DNA of 64,000 nucleotides. It comes from JADFUS01 sp964600025. Its GTDB lineage: Bacteria > Bacteroidota > Bacteroidia > Bacteroidales > Rikenellaceae. The DNA is taken from positions 1-64,000 of the forward strand of contig CAZRHJ010000001.1 in assembly GCA_964600025.1 (NCBI GenBank), written 5' to 3'. Positions within the stretch are counted from its first letter, which is position 1. Each line of letters starts with the position of its first letter. A program made the position numbers and the translations under genes. Below, piece after piece: positions 45,447 to 53,751 of this stretch. The notes under the pieces were generated by a model. That model was not told the origin of the DNA and ran no database searches. It saw only the letters and a list, made by a program, of their open reading frames with translations.

Positions 45447-45899
45447 TTATGCAACAATAGCACTATTAATCATAAACACAATAGCCACACCCAAGATAGC
45501 GTAAAGCTCTGGGAATACTGACAAGATAAGTGTGTTTGTAAATGCGTCTTGACCATTACCAATAGCAACAATACCGTTAGCACAAACTTGGCTTTGACGA
45601 AGAGAACTGAACAAACCAAGAAGACCCATAGAAATACTACCTGCCAAAACTGCGATTGCTTGTAGCATAGTAATTTGCTCATTCAAAACGCCTTGGAAGA
45701 TAAAATATCCAACGAATCCATACAAACCCTGAGTACCGGGCATAGCACAAAGAACCAAGAAGCTACCAAAAGCATTTGGTGCTTTTTTTAATGCTCCAAT
45801 AGCAGCATTACCTACAATAGTTACGCCATAAGTACTGGCAATACCTGTTAGGGCTACCATAATAGTAATACCCAAATAAGCGACAAAAATCGGTGTCAT
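45447..45899 (-). CDS. ntpK: V-type ATPase subunit K (membrane rotor proteolipid)
   Basis: 150 residues forming four transmembrane helices as two related hairpins. The first hairpin has MPGTQGLYGF (Thr56, Gln57), the second has Gln102 and VFPELYAIL with the ion-carrying Glu131. These match the Thr/Gln/Gln/Glu ligand set of the Na+-binding Enterococcus NtpK ring, so Na+ coupling is plausible. It is the last gene of the V-ATPase operon, 31 bp after subunit I. Repeat copy F2 abuts its stop codon. Confidence 0.93.
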   Translation of the reverse strand: MTPIFVAYLGITIMVALTGIASTYGVTIVGNAAIGALKKAPNAFGSFLVLCAMPGTQGLYGFVGYFIFQGVLNEQITMLQAIAVLAGSISMGLLGLFSSLRQSQVCANGIVAIGNGQDAFTNTLILSVFPELYAILGVAIVFMINSAIVA

Positions 45900-45930
45900 A
45901 ATTTTTTAGTTTTTAAGTTATTATTTATTT

Positions 45931-47763
45931 TTATTTGTTTTTATTTTTTTTAAAAGGGTTGTAACCACGTCCACCACCCTCAAATCCAACGTTCTTGTAG
46001 AACTCTACGAAAGTCAAACGCAAAGGGTGAACAAACGAGCCAATACAACTCATAAATATATTGATACCGTGTCCAATAAGTAGGATAAGTATCATAATTA
46101 GGTATTTGACTACTGGAATATCTCCACTCATACCAATGGCAAGTTTGTTGAATATCCCAGCAATAACTCCTCCACATAATCCAAGTGCAAATAGTCTGAC
46201 ATACGAAAGCACGTCGCCTAACATACCAGTAACATTGTTGTATAAGTCCCACAGACCCATACCTATATTAATAAATATGTTTTTGCGAGGGTCTTGGAAG
46301 AAAAACATCATTGCAAAACCTACTCCTGCACTTATCGTATAGGCAAGTGAACTTGTATCGTAACCTTCTATTCCTGCTTTTGGCAATGCAATAGCTGCCA
46401 AAGTTGAAATAACAATTACTACCCAACCTAAGCCCGAAAGTCCATACAAGAAACCATATCTTCGCATTTTGATAATCGAACGCAAAACAATAGCATAAAG
46501 AATTTGCACAACTCCCACTGCCATAGCGATTCCAAACATATCATTAGAAGGAATAAATAAATGGCTAATAGGGGAGAACACTTCCCAAGTTGCCATTTCT
46601 TCTCCAAAGAATACGCCAGTAATAGTTCCCATAAATACAGTTGCAATAGAGCAATAAATAACCAAATTAAGAATATTGCTCATATTCTCCTCTTTGATTT
46701 TGAATTTAGCTGCAATAGCTCCTGCCATAATCAACAGTCCATAACCTGCATCACCGATACACATTCCCACAAAAAGCATAAAGAATGGAGCATAAAATGC
46801 AGTCATATCTACCTCATCGTATTTCGGAAGCGAATATAGTTTTGTGATAAACTCTGCACTACGAGCAAATTTGCTGTTTTTTAACAGTACAGGAGGATTA
46901 TCGTCTATCGTTGGTTTGTCTTTGAATACCAAAGTTGTAGTCAGAGATTCAAAAGCCTTGTCCATTTCTGTGGCTTTTTCCTCTGGCACGTAGCCCTCAA
47001 TAACTACCAAACTATCTTCGGCGATTTTTTGATTACTTTCTTTGATTTGGTTGTAGTGCAATTCAGATTTAAGTTCTTCGATACTTTGTTTTACGGTCTT
47101 TAAACTCAAAGCAAGTTTTGTTAAATCCTCCAATGCAGATACATTTTCTTGTACAAGTGTATCAAGTTCAGTTTTGATTTCTATATGCGAACGAGAAGGA
47201 GCAGAGAGTTCTCTGCAAGATTTCAAAACAGAAATATCTCCTTGTTCAAATCCTACTCTTTCCACAAGTACAAAATACACATCTTTTCCAAGCGTGTTAA
47301 TTTCCGAAACAGCAAAAGATGCTTTGATTTTCTCAAAATCTTTTGTTGTCGTAATAAAATATTTCAAAGAAATATCAAATCCGCTCAATCTGTCAATGCT
47401 ATTTTGAGAAAATTCTCCCCAAGGCAAAGCCAAATTCAATTGCTCTGTCAGATTATTAATTTTTTCTTTCTGACGTTCAATAGTGAGTATTAGATTGTTG
47501 TAAGTACTCAAAACCTCAGAACTTTCAACAAAATCGGCTTTCATATCTGCAAGAGCCTCTTTATTGTCTTTTTCTATCATTTCGAGTCTTAAAACAAGAT
47601 TTTGATAATCTTTGATAGTGCTAATTATATTCTCCTCGACTTGCGAAGGATTATAAGCGTTGATAGTAACATCAACTACTCCTAATCCACTCAGGAAATC
47701 GAGAAATTTCTCGTGCTCACTACGAAGCAAAAGAAATGAGTATTTCATCATAGGTACTACCAT
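45931..47763 (-). CDS. ntpI: V-type ATPase subunit I (stator a-subunit)
   Basis: 610 residues: an N-terminal cytoplasmic domain to ~320 with long coiled-coil helices, then about seven or eight membrane helices. The membrane part includes YAPFFMLFVGMCIGDAGYGLL, GLSGLGWVVIV and LSYVRLFALGLCGGVIAGI, where Arg in SYVRLFAL is the essential arginine of the ion half-channels. It starts 3 bp after subunit D, with AGGAGG 8 nt before the ATG inside the end of the D gene. It carries the path for ion translocation against the K ring. Confidence 0.94.
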   Translation of the reverse strand: MVVPMMKYSFLLLRSEHEKFLDFLSGLGVVDVTINAYNPSQVEENIISTIKDYQNLVLRLEMIEKDNKEALADMKADFVESSEVLSTYNNLILTIERQKEKINNLTEQLNLALPWGEFSQNSIDRLSGFDISLKYFITTTKDFEKIKASFAVSEINTLGKDVYFVLVERVGFEQGDISVLKSCRELSAPSRSHIEIKTELDTLVQENVSALEDLTKLALSLKTVKQSIEELKSELHYNQIKESNQKIAEDSLVVIEGYVPEEKATEMDKAFESLTTTLVFKDKPTIDDNPPVLLKNSKFARSAEFITKLYSLPKYDEVDMTAFYAPFFMLFVGMCIGDAGYGLLIMAGAIAAKFKIKEENMSNILNLVIYCSIATVFMGTITGVFFGEEMATWEVFSPISHLFIPSNDMFGIAMAVGVVQILYAIVLRSIIKMRRYGFLYGLSGLGWVVIVISTLAAIALPKAGIEGYDTSSLAYTISAGVGFAMMFFFQDPRKNIFINIGMGLWDLYNNVTGMLGDVLSYVRLFALGLCGGVIAGIFNKLAIGMSGDIPVVKYLIMILILLIGHGINIFMSCIGSFVHPLRLTFVEFYKNVGFEGGGRGYNPFKKNKNK

Positions 47764-47766
47764 AAT

Positions 47767-48369
47767 TTATTCCTCCTCTTCTAATTGTTGATGTCTTGTT
47801 TTTACTATCTTTTGAGAGGCTTTGGATAAATTTTCCTCGTCCTCCATAAAACGTTTTATTTTAAGTATAGCGTCGTGATAACCGGGTATCTGTACTTTTT
47901 CGTAAAGATTAACTTTTTGAGTTGTTTTTTTACGAGCATTTTCCAAAATCTCTAATTTGCTATGTGCCAAATGGTAGTTCAAACCAGACTCTGCAATACC
48001 TTTCAGCAGTGCAACTCCGTTGGAATACCATATTGGAGAACTAAACAAATCATAATCTTTTTCTTCAAAGATTATTTCTGTGATTTTTGGTAAACGTACA
48101 CCAGCAATCTTGGAATAATCCAACTTTACGTCACTAACTTTCAATAACTCGCTGTCGAACTCTCCCCACAAAGAAACCATATAATCATAGCTTTTTAGCA
48201 GGTTTTGAAGAGTTTCATTCAGCTTAATAGTGGCACTACGAGCTTTGTTCACCTCAACCCTCAAAGCAGATTCTTTACTTTTGATTGTAGGTAAAGCACG
48301 TGTACGCACTTTGAGCTGTTTCTCCATCTCTCCGAGCGACGTTTTGTTATATTGAAATTTAATAGCCAT
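47767..48369 (-). CDS. ntpD: V-type ATPase subunit D (central stalk)
   Basis: 200 residues, mostly long amphipathic helices at both ends (KFQYNKTSLGEMEKQLKVR at the start; KVNLYEKVQIPGYHDAILKI near the end). This is the antiparallel coiled coil of the rotor shaft. The C terminus ends in four Glu. It lies 15 bp downstream of subunit B and 3 bp upstream of subunit I. The partner subunit F that usually joins D at the shaft is not in the operon. Confidence 0.92.
   Translation of the reverse strand: MAIKFQYNKTSLGEMEKQLKVRTRALPTIKSKESALRVEVNKARSATIKLNETLQNLLKSYDYMVSLWGEFDSELLKVSDVKLDYSKIAGVRLPKITEIIFEEKDYDLFSSPIWYSNGVALLKGIAESGLNYHLAHSKLEILENARKKTTQKVNLYEKVQIPGYHDAILKIKRFMEDEENLSKASQKIVKTRHQQLEEEE
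47772..47777 (-). promoter_or_regulatory. Shine-Dalgarno sequence of the subunit I gene
   Basis: AGGAGG on the minus strand, 8 nt before the ATG at 47763, overlapping codons for the C-terminal Glu run of subunit D. Canonical sites like this are rare at the starts I checked in this window. Confidence 0.7.
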
Positions 48370-48384
48370 AATAGTTTATTTTAC

Positions 48385-49707
48385 TTATTGTTTAGGCCAG
48401 TATTTTTCTACTATATCGTTTTTGATTGCAACCTCTGCTTTATCAAAATACTTAGCAAACAAAGTCCAAGCTGTATTCAACATTTCTTCCACCTGAATAT
48501 CAACGTCAATAGCAAGTAGTTTTGTAGAATAATCTTTTGCAAACGAAAGTGTACGCTGGTCGTAGTCTGTAAGGTCAAAACCGTTTTCCAATTTAGTTTT
48601 TGCATTAGATGCGTCTGCATACAAACGTACTGCTGCATTCATTACTTGTGGGTGGTCTTCACGTGTTTTCTTGCCAATTACAAGCTGTTTCAAACGAGAT
48701 AAGCTCCTAAATGGATCGACAATAACTTTACCAGTATCACTATCCTTACGCAAGAACAACTGACCCTCTGTAATATAACCCGTGTTATCTGGAATTGCGT
48801 GAGTAATATCACCGTTGTTAAGCGTTGTTACAGCCACAATAGTGATTGAACCTCCGTTAGGCAACTGCACCGCTTTTTCGTAGATTTTTGCAAGGTCTGA
48901 ATACAAAGAACCCGGCATAGAGTCTTTCGAAGGAATTTGATCCATACGGTTAGACACAATCGCCAAAGCATCTGCATATAAAGTCATATCTGTAAGCAAA
49001 ACCAAAACTTTCTCGCCTTTATCAACTGCAAAATATTCTGCTGCCGAAAGCGACATATCTGGCACAAGCAATCGCTCTACTGGTGGGTTTTCTGTTGTAT
49101 TCACAAAAAACACAATTCTATCCGAAGCACCTGCATTATCAAATACATTTTTGAAATACAAGAAGTCATCGTTAGAAATACCCATACCTCCCAAAATAAT
49201 ACGGTCGGCTTTGGCACGTAGAGCCACAGACGCCATTACTTGGTTGTAAGGCTGGTCTGGGTCGGCAAAAAATGGGATTTTCTGACCAGAAACCAATGCG
49301 TTGTTAAGGTCGATACCTGCAATACCCGTTGGAATAAACTCCGAAGGCTGAATACGCTTATAAGGATTCACTGTTGGCCCTCCAATCTCACGCTCCTCGC
49401 CCGAAATAGTTTTTGAACCAAACAATGGCTCACCATAAGCATTAAAGATTCTTCCTATCAAGTCATCTCCTACTTTGATTTTTGGAGGTGCACCGTGGAA
49501 CACAACCTCTGTATCGGTTGCAATACCTTCTGTACCTGCAAAAACTTGGAGAGTTACTTTATCTCCGTCAATTTTTACCACCTGAGCCAAAGAATTGCCA
49601 ACAGTAGCCAATTCCTCGTTACCTACATCGTTAGCACGAAGAGTAATAGTGGCTTTTGTAATATTTTCAATTTTTGTATATACTCTTTGAAAAGCTTTTG
49701 TTTCCAT
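48385..49707 (-). CDS. ntpB: V-type ATPase subunit B (non-catalytic)
   Basis: 440 residues of the nucleotide-binding head subunit without a functional P-loop. Seen: VVFHGAPPKIKVGDDLIGRIF, ETEREIGGPTVNP-like text (here EEREIGGPTVNPYKR), FIPTGIAGIDLNN, and SLSRLKQLVIGKKTREDHP toward the C terminus. It forms the A3B3 head with subunit A and helps position the catalytic arginine. It is 14 bp after subunit A, with a perfect Shine-Dalgarno sequence in that gap. Confidence 0.95.
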   Translation of the reverse strand: METKAFQRVYTKIENITKATITLRANDVGNEELATVGNSLAQVVKIDGDKVTLQVFAGTEGIATDTEVVFHGAPPKIKVGDDLIGRIFNAYGEPLFGSKTISGEEREIGGPTVNPYKRIQPSEFIPTGIAGIDLNNALVSGQKIPFFADPDQPYNQVMASVALRAKADRIILGGMGISNDDFLYFKNVFDNAGASDRIVFFVNTTENPPVERLLVPDMSLSAAEYFAVDKGEKVLVLLTDMTLYADALAIVSNRMDQIPSKDSMPGSLYSDLAKIYEKAVQLPNGGSITIVAVTTLNNGDITHAIPDNTGYITEGQLFLRKDSDTGKVIVDPFRSLSRLKQLVIGKKTREDHPQVMNAAVRLYADASNAKTKLENGFDLTDYDQRTLSFAKDYSTKLLAIDVDIQVEEMLNTAWTLFAKYFDKAEVAIKNDIVEKYWPKQ

Positions 49708-49714
49708 TATATCT

Positions 49715-49720
49715 CCTCCT
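49715..49720 (-). promoter_or_regulatory. Shine-Dalgarno sequence of the subunit B gene
   Basis: AGGAGG on the minus strand, 7 nt before the ATG at 49707, within the 14-nt gap between the A stop and the B start. The context GGAGATATAATG is nearly the same as GGAGATATTATG upstream of the DUF2764 gene. Confidence 0.8.
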
Positions 49721-49721
49721 A

Positions 49722-51479
49722 CTAATTTTGTTTTTTACTTTCGATTAATTTCTCAATCTCAGCTTTAAATCCGTTGAATTTTTCTGACTCAAACTCTGAA
49801 TAGTTCATCTGACGGAAGTTGTTAATTAAGTTTTTGTAGAAAGTAGAACAATCCTCAAAACCACTATGGGCAAATGCTGTTCTACAAACCATCATCACAA
49901 ACTCAAACATATATTTTTGTCTATCACGAGAACAGTTTGCGTCTATCGCATCAAAAGAGTCTTGTTGCAACAACACAAAGTCTATCATTTCTGATTTCCA
50001 ATAACGGTCGTGGTACTCAACTGGCACAGAGTCATCACCCAAAATGTTGATTTGTTCGTAAGCCTCTTTACCTCTAATGATATATGTTTTAGCCTCATTT
50101 ACCATTTCTACCCAACCAGTTTTACGAGTGCGTTCCAAATACTCTTGAATTTCTGGGTACTCCAAATATTTTGAATAACTATCTATTGGGTCGATTGCTG
50201 GATAGCGTTTGCTATCTGCACGTCCCTGCGACAAAGCATAGAAACATCTTGCACTTTTTTTGGTAGATTCTGTAACTGGTTCTTTAAGGTTACCACCTGC
50301 TGGAGAAACTGTTCCTAAGAATGTTACCGAACCAATTTCTTTGTTACTAAGCACTACAAGACCAGCACGCGAATAGAAGTTTGAGATTACTGCCGACAAG
50401 TCCATAGGGAAAGCATCTGGCCCTGGCAATTCTTCCAAACGGTTTGACATCTCACGCAAAGCCTGAGCCCAACGAGAAGTAGAGTCTGCCAAAAGCAAGA
50501 CTTTAAGTCCCATTGCTCTATAATACTCACCAATAGTCATACCAGTATAAACAGAAGCCTCACGAGCCGAAACTGGCATATTTGATGTGTTACAGATAAT
50601 AGTAGTACGTTTGATAAGTTTTTGACCTGTGTAAGGGTCGTCCAAGTGAGGGAACTCAGCAAAAATCTCAACCACCTCATTAGCACGTTCTCCACAAGCA
50701 ATCATAACGATAACGTCTGCATTCGCTTGTTTTGAGATAGCGTGTTGAAGAACAGTTTTTCCTGCACCAAAAGGACCGGGAATAAATCCTGTACCACCCT
50801 CTGCAAGTGGGTTGAAAGTGTCTATTGCACGAATACCTGTTTCAAGCACATTGTATGGACGTGGTTTTTCGGCATAAGCAGTGATAGCCTCCTTCACTGG
50901 CCATTTCTGAACCATTGTGATAGTATGCTCTACTCCTTTCGAATCCACCACAACTGCCATTGTGTCAGTTACTTTGTATGTTCCAGCCTCAGCAATAGAT
51001 TTAATTGTATAGTTTTCTTTCATCACAAAAGGCACCATAATCTTGTGGTCGATAGAGTTTTCTGGAACTCTTCCCAACCAATCCCCAGCAGTAACTATAT
51101 CGCCTACTTTTGCTATTGGAGTAAAGTCCCAATCAAGCGAAAAATCTACTGCATCAGATGTAACACCTCTTTCAAGAAATAAGTTATCAATACGAGCAAG
51201 GTCGTTTTGCAGACCGTCATAAATTTGTGAAAGCACACCGGGACATAGAGTAACTTCGAGCATATGTTGCTCAAACTCAACCTCTAAACCAGATTTTAGT
51301 CCACGAGTACTTTCAAAAACTTGGATATAAGCAATATCTCCCGTAACCTTGATTACCTCTGCCATCAACCTCAAATCTCCGTGTTTGATGTAGCATATCT
51401 CGTTCTGACCCACTGGGCCATCTACCAAGACTGTAACCAAGTTGGAAGTAATGCCTTTAATGCGTCCAACTGTTTTCAT
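49722..51479 (-). CDS. ntpA: V-type ATPase subunit A (catalytic)
   Basis: 585 residues. The catalytic P-loop is GPFGAGKT at 235-242, followed by VIVMIACGERANEVVEIF and the SNMPVSAREASVYTGMTIGEYYR region with the family's regulatory and arginine-binding residues. ADSTSRWAQALREMS and the long insertion typical of A subunits (about 125-210) are present. It hydrolyses or makes ATP at the head of the rotary enzyme. It lies between the DUF2764 gene (29 bp) and subunit B. Confidence 0.96.
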   Translation of the reverse strand: MKTVGRIKGITSNLVTVLVDGPVGQNEICYIKHGDLRLMAEVIKVTGDIAYIQVFESTRGLKSGLEVEFEQHMLEVTLCPGVLSQIYDGLQNDLARIDNLFLERGVTSDAVDFSLDWDFTPIAKVGDIVTAGDWLGRVPENSIDHKIMVPFVMKENYTIKSIAEAGTYKVTDTMAVVVDSKGVEHTITMVQKWPVKEAITAYAEKPRPYNVLETGIRAIDTFNPLAEGGTGFIPGPFGAGKTVLQHAISKQANADVIVMIACGERANEVVEIFAEFPHLDDPYTGQKLIKRTTIICNTSNMPVSAREASVYTGMTIGEYYRAMGLKVLLLADSTSRWAQALREMSNRLEELPGPDAFPMDLSAVISNFYSRAGLVVLSNKEIGSVTFLGTVSPAGGNLKEPVTESTKKSARCFYALSQGRADSKRYPAIDPIDSYSKYLEYPEIQEYLERTRKTGWVEMVNEAKTYIIRGKEAYEQINILGDDSVPVEYHDRYWKSEMIDFVLLQQDSFDAIDANCSRDRQKYMFEFVMMVCRTAFAHSGFEDCSTFYKNLINNFRQMNYSEFESEKFNGFKAEIEKLIESKKQN

Positions 51480-51508
51480 ATTATTTGTTTTTTTAGTTTT
51501 TGTTCAAA

Positions 51509-52447
51509 TTAATCTTCAACCACTATGTGTTCAGAAGAAGTTATAGCTCCTACCAATTTATCAAACATCTCTCTACCAATTTTTTCGTCTAATAGCAACC
51601 ATCTACTAACGATTGTCAAACGAAGCACATAACTGATAATAAAGTTAATGTTGAAGTATTCAAATATTGTAATTTTTTCTAAGAATTGCCATCTTAGGTT
51701 ATCCAAAGCTCTCTCTTTTTTGAGAATATCACTCATAGAAATTATTTTCAAAATCTCGGTAGTCCAATCAATTTCACTCAACCCAAAATCTTCTAACGAA
51801 GAATTTTGCTTGATTGTTTCGGCGATTTTATCGTCTCCTATGATATATGAGTCAATAGCCTTGTTTACTCTACGAGCCTCGTATGCTGCCGAAAGGTTTT
51901 TGACATTTCTGTCAAAATTACTCCATTCCCTAATGAATTTCTTTCCAGAATTATCTAATTGCGAGTAATACTGAGTGAACAAAAGATTAGAAATATCCTT
52001 TGTTGTATCTATATGTTTACGTTTAGCAAATTTAGAATCTTGTAAAGCTCTGAAAACAGTCTTAAAAACATCTAATAACTCTACGCTATCACTGTGTTTA
52101 TCATTATTTTCAGCATCTTCCACAATTTCCTCTTCAACTTCCTCTGAATTATTTAGAGAATTTTGTTTTTCTATTTTTTCCAGAATTTCGACATATATTT
52201 TCTTTGTTTCTGCAATTTCTTCACGTGTATAATTTCCAATAATAGAGAATTGTGTGTCACGCAAATTAAGTGCATTCAAAAAATTCTGTATATCCCAATA
52301 CGAAAGAACCTGACACAACAATTTCTCATCTTTTTTTGAAAGACGAGAGACTATTTCATTACGAATAGCCAAAAAATCTAATTGTGATGAGTCGCCAGAT
52401 AGAGTAAATTCATTTAAAGTGGCAACAAGATAATAGTATCCTGCCAT
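51509..52447 (-). CDS. DUF2764-type protein in the V-ATPase operon (candidate subunit C)
   Basis: 312 residues, mostly helical, beginning MAGYYYLVATLNEFTLSG. The family (DUF2764) occurs in Bacteroidota and related V-ATPase operons at this position between E and A. No characterised function is known to me. Late features include WQFLEKITIFEYFNINFIIS and an acidic middle linker (EEVEEEIVEDAEN). Because the usual subunits C and F are missing here, a role as the central-stalk socket (subunit C) is a reasonable inference. It is 11 bp after subunit E and has its own Shine-Dalgarno sequence. Confidence 0.8.
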   Translation of the reverse strand: MAGYYYLVATLNEFTLSGDSSQLDFLAIRNEIVSRLSKKDEKLLCQVLSYWDIQNFLNALNLRDTQFSIIGNYTREEIAETKKIYVEILEKIEKQNSLNNSEEVEEEIVEDAENNDKHSDSVELLDVFKTVFRALQDSKFAKRKHIDTTKDISNLLFTQYYSQLDNSGKKFIREWSNFDRNVKNLSAAYEARRVNKAIDSYIIGDDKIAETIKQNSSLEDFGLSEIDWTTEILKIISMSDILKKERALDNLRWQFLEKITIFEYFNINFIISYVLRLTIVSRWLLLDEKIGREMFDKLVGAITSSEHIVVED

Positions 52448-52452
52448 AATAT

Positions 52453-52459
52453 CTCCTTT
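52453..52459 (-). promoter_or_regulatory. Shine-Dalgarno sequence of the DUF2764 gene
   Basis: AAAGGAG on the minus strand, overlapping the last base of the subunit E stop codon and 5 nt before the ATG at 52447. Confidence 0.7.
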
Positions 52460-53073
52460 TACTCTTTTGGGAAAACTAATTTAGAAACTTTCTCACGCAA
52501 GTACTCTGCAAAGAAATTATTAAATTCCTCGTCAGTGAAACTCACATAAAAACCCTTGTCTGACGAAGAAATTCTAAATCCTTTTAGAACCTTTTTGTCA
52601 GATTTAATTTCAAGATTAGATTTAAGTGAACTGAATGTTTTTGCAGAAATATATTTTTCTAATTCAGTCTGTGCATTCTCTGGGACAGAAACGCTTATTG
52701 CAGCCTCTTGATTTTGTTTGCTCCAATTCTCTACGATTGTAGAAATAAGCGACGCTACAAATTCTGTATTCGAAAAATTTTGTGTAATATCTTGCGATAC
52801 TGTAATTGAACTAAGCATATCCTTAATGCTTTCTTTCAAGTCGTTCATTGCACGTGAAGCTGCCATCTCAACATCTTTCATTGCAGTTTTTTGCATTTCG
52901 GCATCACGTTTTTTTGCTTGTTCTACAATTTCTTGACTTTGTTGTTTGGCATCAGAAAGGATTTTCGCTGCTTCTGCCTTAGCCTGTGCAATTAATTTAT
53001 CCGACTCTTCCTTACCTTTTTGCAAGCCCTCCTCATAGAGTTTGTCGGTTAATTGACGAATTTTGTCATTCAT
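52459..53073 (-). CDS. ntpE: V-type ATPase subunit E (peripheral stalk)
   Basis: 204 residues. The N-terminal ~110 residues are one long charged helix rich in Ala, Glu and Lys (KLIAQAKAEAAKILSDAKQQ), as expected for the peripheral-stalk coiled coil. The C-terminal ~90 residues form the alpha/beta domain that contacts the head (KGFRISSSDKGFYVSFTDEEF). It is the first gene of the V-ATPase operon. The usual partner G/H subunit is not present nearby, so it may be encoded elsewhere or replaced. Confidence 0.85.
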   Translation of the reverse strand: MNDKIRQLTDKLYEEGLQKGKEESDKLIAQAKAEAAKILSDAKQQSQEIVEQAKKRDAEMQKTAMKDVEMAASRAMNDLKESIKDMLSSITVSQDITQNFSNTEFVASLISTIVENWSKQNQEAAISVSVPENAQTELEKYISAKTFSSLKSNLEIKSDKKVLKGFRISSSDKGFYVSFTDEEFNNFFAEYLREKVSKLVFPKE

Positions 53074-53182
53074 AGTTACTTGTAATTTTATATTTGTTAT
53101 TTTTTAGTTCAAAAACATTTTTACAAGTTTACTAATTATTTTTTAAAAACTAACACTTTTTTTAATATTTTTTTCAGAAAGC

Positions 53183-53211
53183 AAAAAAAGGTCTTCAAAT
53201 GAAGACCTTTT
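53183..53211 (-). terminator. Rho-independent terminator of the tRNA cluster
   Basis: Perfect 10-bp stem AAAGGTCTTC (53187-53196) with 53201-53210, a 4-nt loop, and on the minus strand a run of seven T. It starts 2 bp after tRNA-Gly. Confidence 0.92.
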
Positions 53212-53212
53212 G

Positions 53213-53285
53213 AGCGGAAAACGAGACTCGAACTCGCGACCCCAACCTTGGCAAGGTTGTGCTCTACCAACTGAGCTATTTCCGC
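53213..53285 (-). tRNA. tRNA-Gly (anticodon GCC)
   Basis: A 73-nt gene folding with acceptor GCGGAAA/TTTCCGC, D-stem GCTC/GAGC, anticodon stem CAACC/GGTTG around TTGCCAA (anticodon GCC), T-stem GCGAG/CTCGT and loop TTCGAGT, discriminator T. CCA is not encoded. It is the last gene of the cluster. Confidence 0.96.
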
Positions 53286-53416
53286 AATATGTATTTGTAT
53301 AATAGGTTTTCAAAAGTGGATGCTTTGCTGGGGACTGATGAAGAGACAATCCCCAACCAGCTTTTCCTTGTAACTATTAAAAACAACTATTATGAACGAC
53401 CAATTTTAAAGTGCAG

Positions 53417-53488
53417 AGCTGATGACGAGAATTGAACTCGTGACCCCTTCCTTACCAAGGAAGTACTCTACCCCTGAGCTACATCAGC
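53417..53488 (-). tRNA. tRNA-Thr (anticodon GGT)
   Basis: A 72-nt gene: acceptor GCTGATG/CATCAGC, D-arm GCTC...GAGT, anticodon stem CTTCC/GGAAG around TTGGTAA (anticodon GGT), T-stem ACGAG/CTCGT, discriminator T. CCA is not encoded. A 131-bp spacer separates it from tRNA-Gly, longer than the other spacers. It holds an imperfect hairpin (GCTGGGGA against TCCCCAACCAGC) and no recognised gene. Confidence 0.96.
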
Positions 53489-53502
53489 TTCTTAAAGTTT
53501 TG

Positions 53503-53585
53503 TGGGAAGAGCAGGATTCGAACCTACGAAGGCGTACGCCAGCAGATTTACAGTCTGCCCCAGTTGGCCACTTTGGTATCTTCCC
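53503..53585 (-). tRNA. tRNA-Tyr (anticodon GTA)
   Basis: An 83-nt class II tRNA with a long variable arm: acceptor GGGAAGA/TCTTCCC, anticodon stem GCAGA/TCTGC around CTGTAAA (anticodon GTA), T-arm GTAGG-TTCGAAT-CCTGC, discriminator A. CCA is not encoded. Its GTA anticodon is a substrate for queuosine insertion by the Tgt encoded at 60558. Confidence 0.96.
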
Positions 53586-53627
53586 CCTTTACCCCACTAA
53601 TAAATGCAGTGAAGCTGTATAAAACTG

Positions 53628-53701
53628 AGCCGATGGAGGGAGTCGAACCCACGACCTGCTGATTACAAATCAGCTGCTCTGACCAACTGAGCTACATCGG
53701 C
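53628..53701 (-). tRNA. tRNA-Thr (anticodon TGT)
   Basis: A 74-nt gene: acceptor GCCGATG/CATCGGC, D-arm GCTC...GAGC, anticodon stem GCTGA/TCAGC around TTTGTAA (anticodon TGT), T-stem GTGGG/CCCTC, discriminator T. CCA is not encoded. It is the first gene of the cluster, downstream of the promoter at 53721-53751. Confidence 0.96.
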
Positions 53702-53720
53702 TTATTTCTGTTTTGCAGTG

Positions 53721-53751
53721 CAAAGGTAGATATTTTTTTTTATCCTCCAAA
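53721..53751 (-). promoter_or_regulatory. Bacteroidota-type promoter of the tRNA cluster
   Basis: On the minus strand TTTG (53748-53751) and TACCTTTG (53721-53728) with a 19-nt spacer match the consensus. The start would be near 53714, about 13 nt before tRNA-Thr(TGT). The remainder of the 406-bp gap 53702-54107 is very AT-rich and holds repeat copy G and a -7-like TATCTTTG (54072-54079) for leuS without a clear -33 box. Confidence 0.83.

Noticed and set aside
53326..53350. CTGATGA followed by GAGACAA in the tRNA spacer, resembling a hammerhead ribozyme core
   Set aside because: No stem II can form between the two motifs and the GAAA core is absent, so the match to CTGATGA alone is expected by chance.
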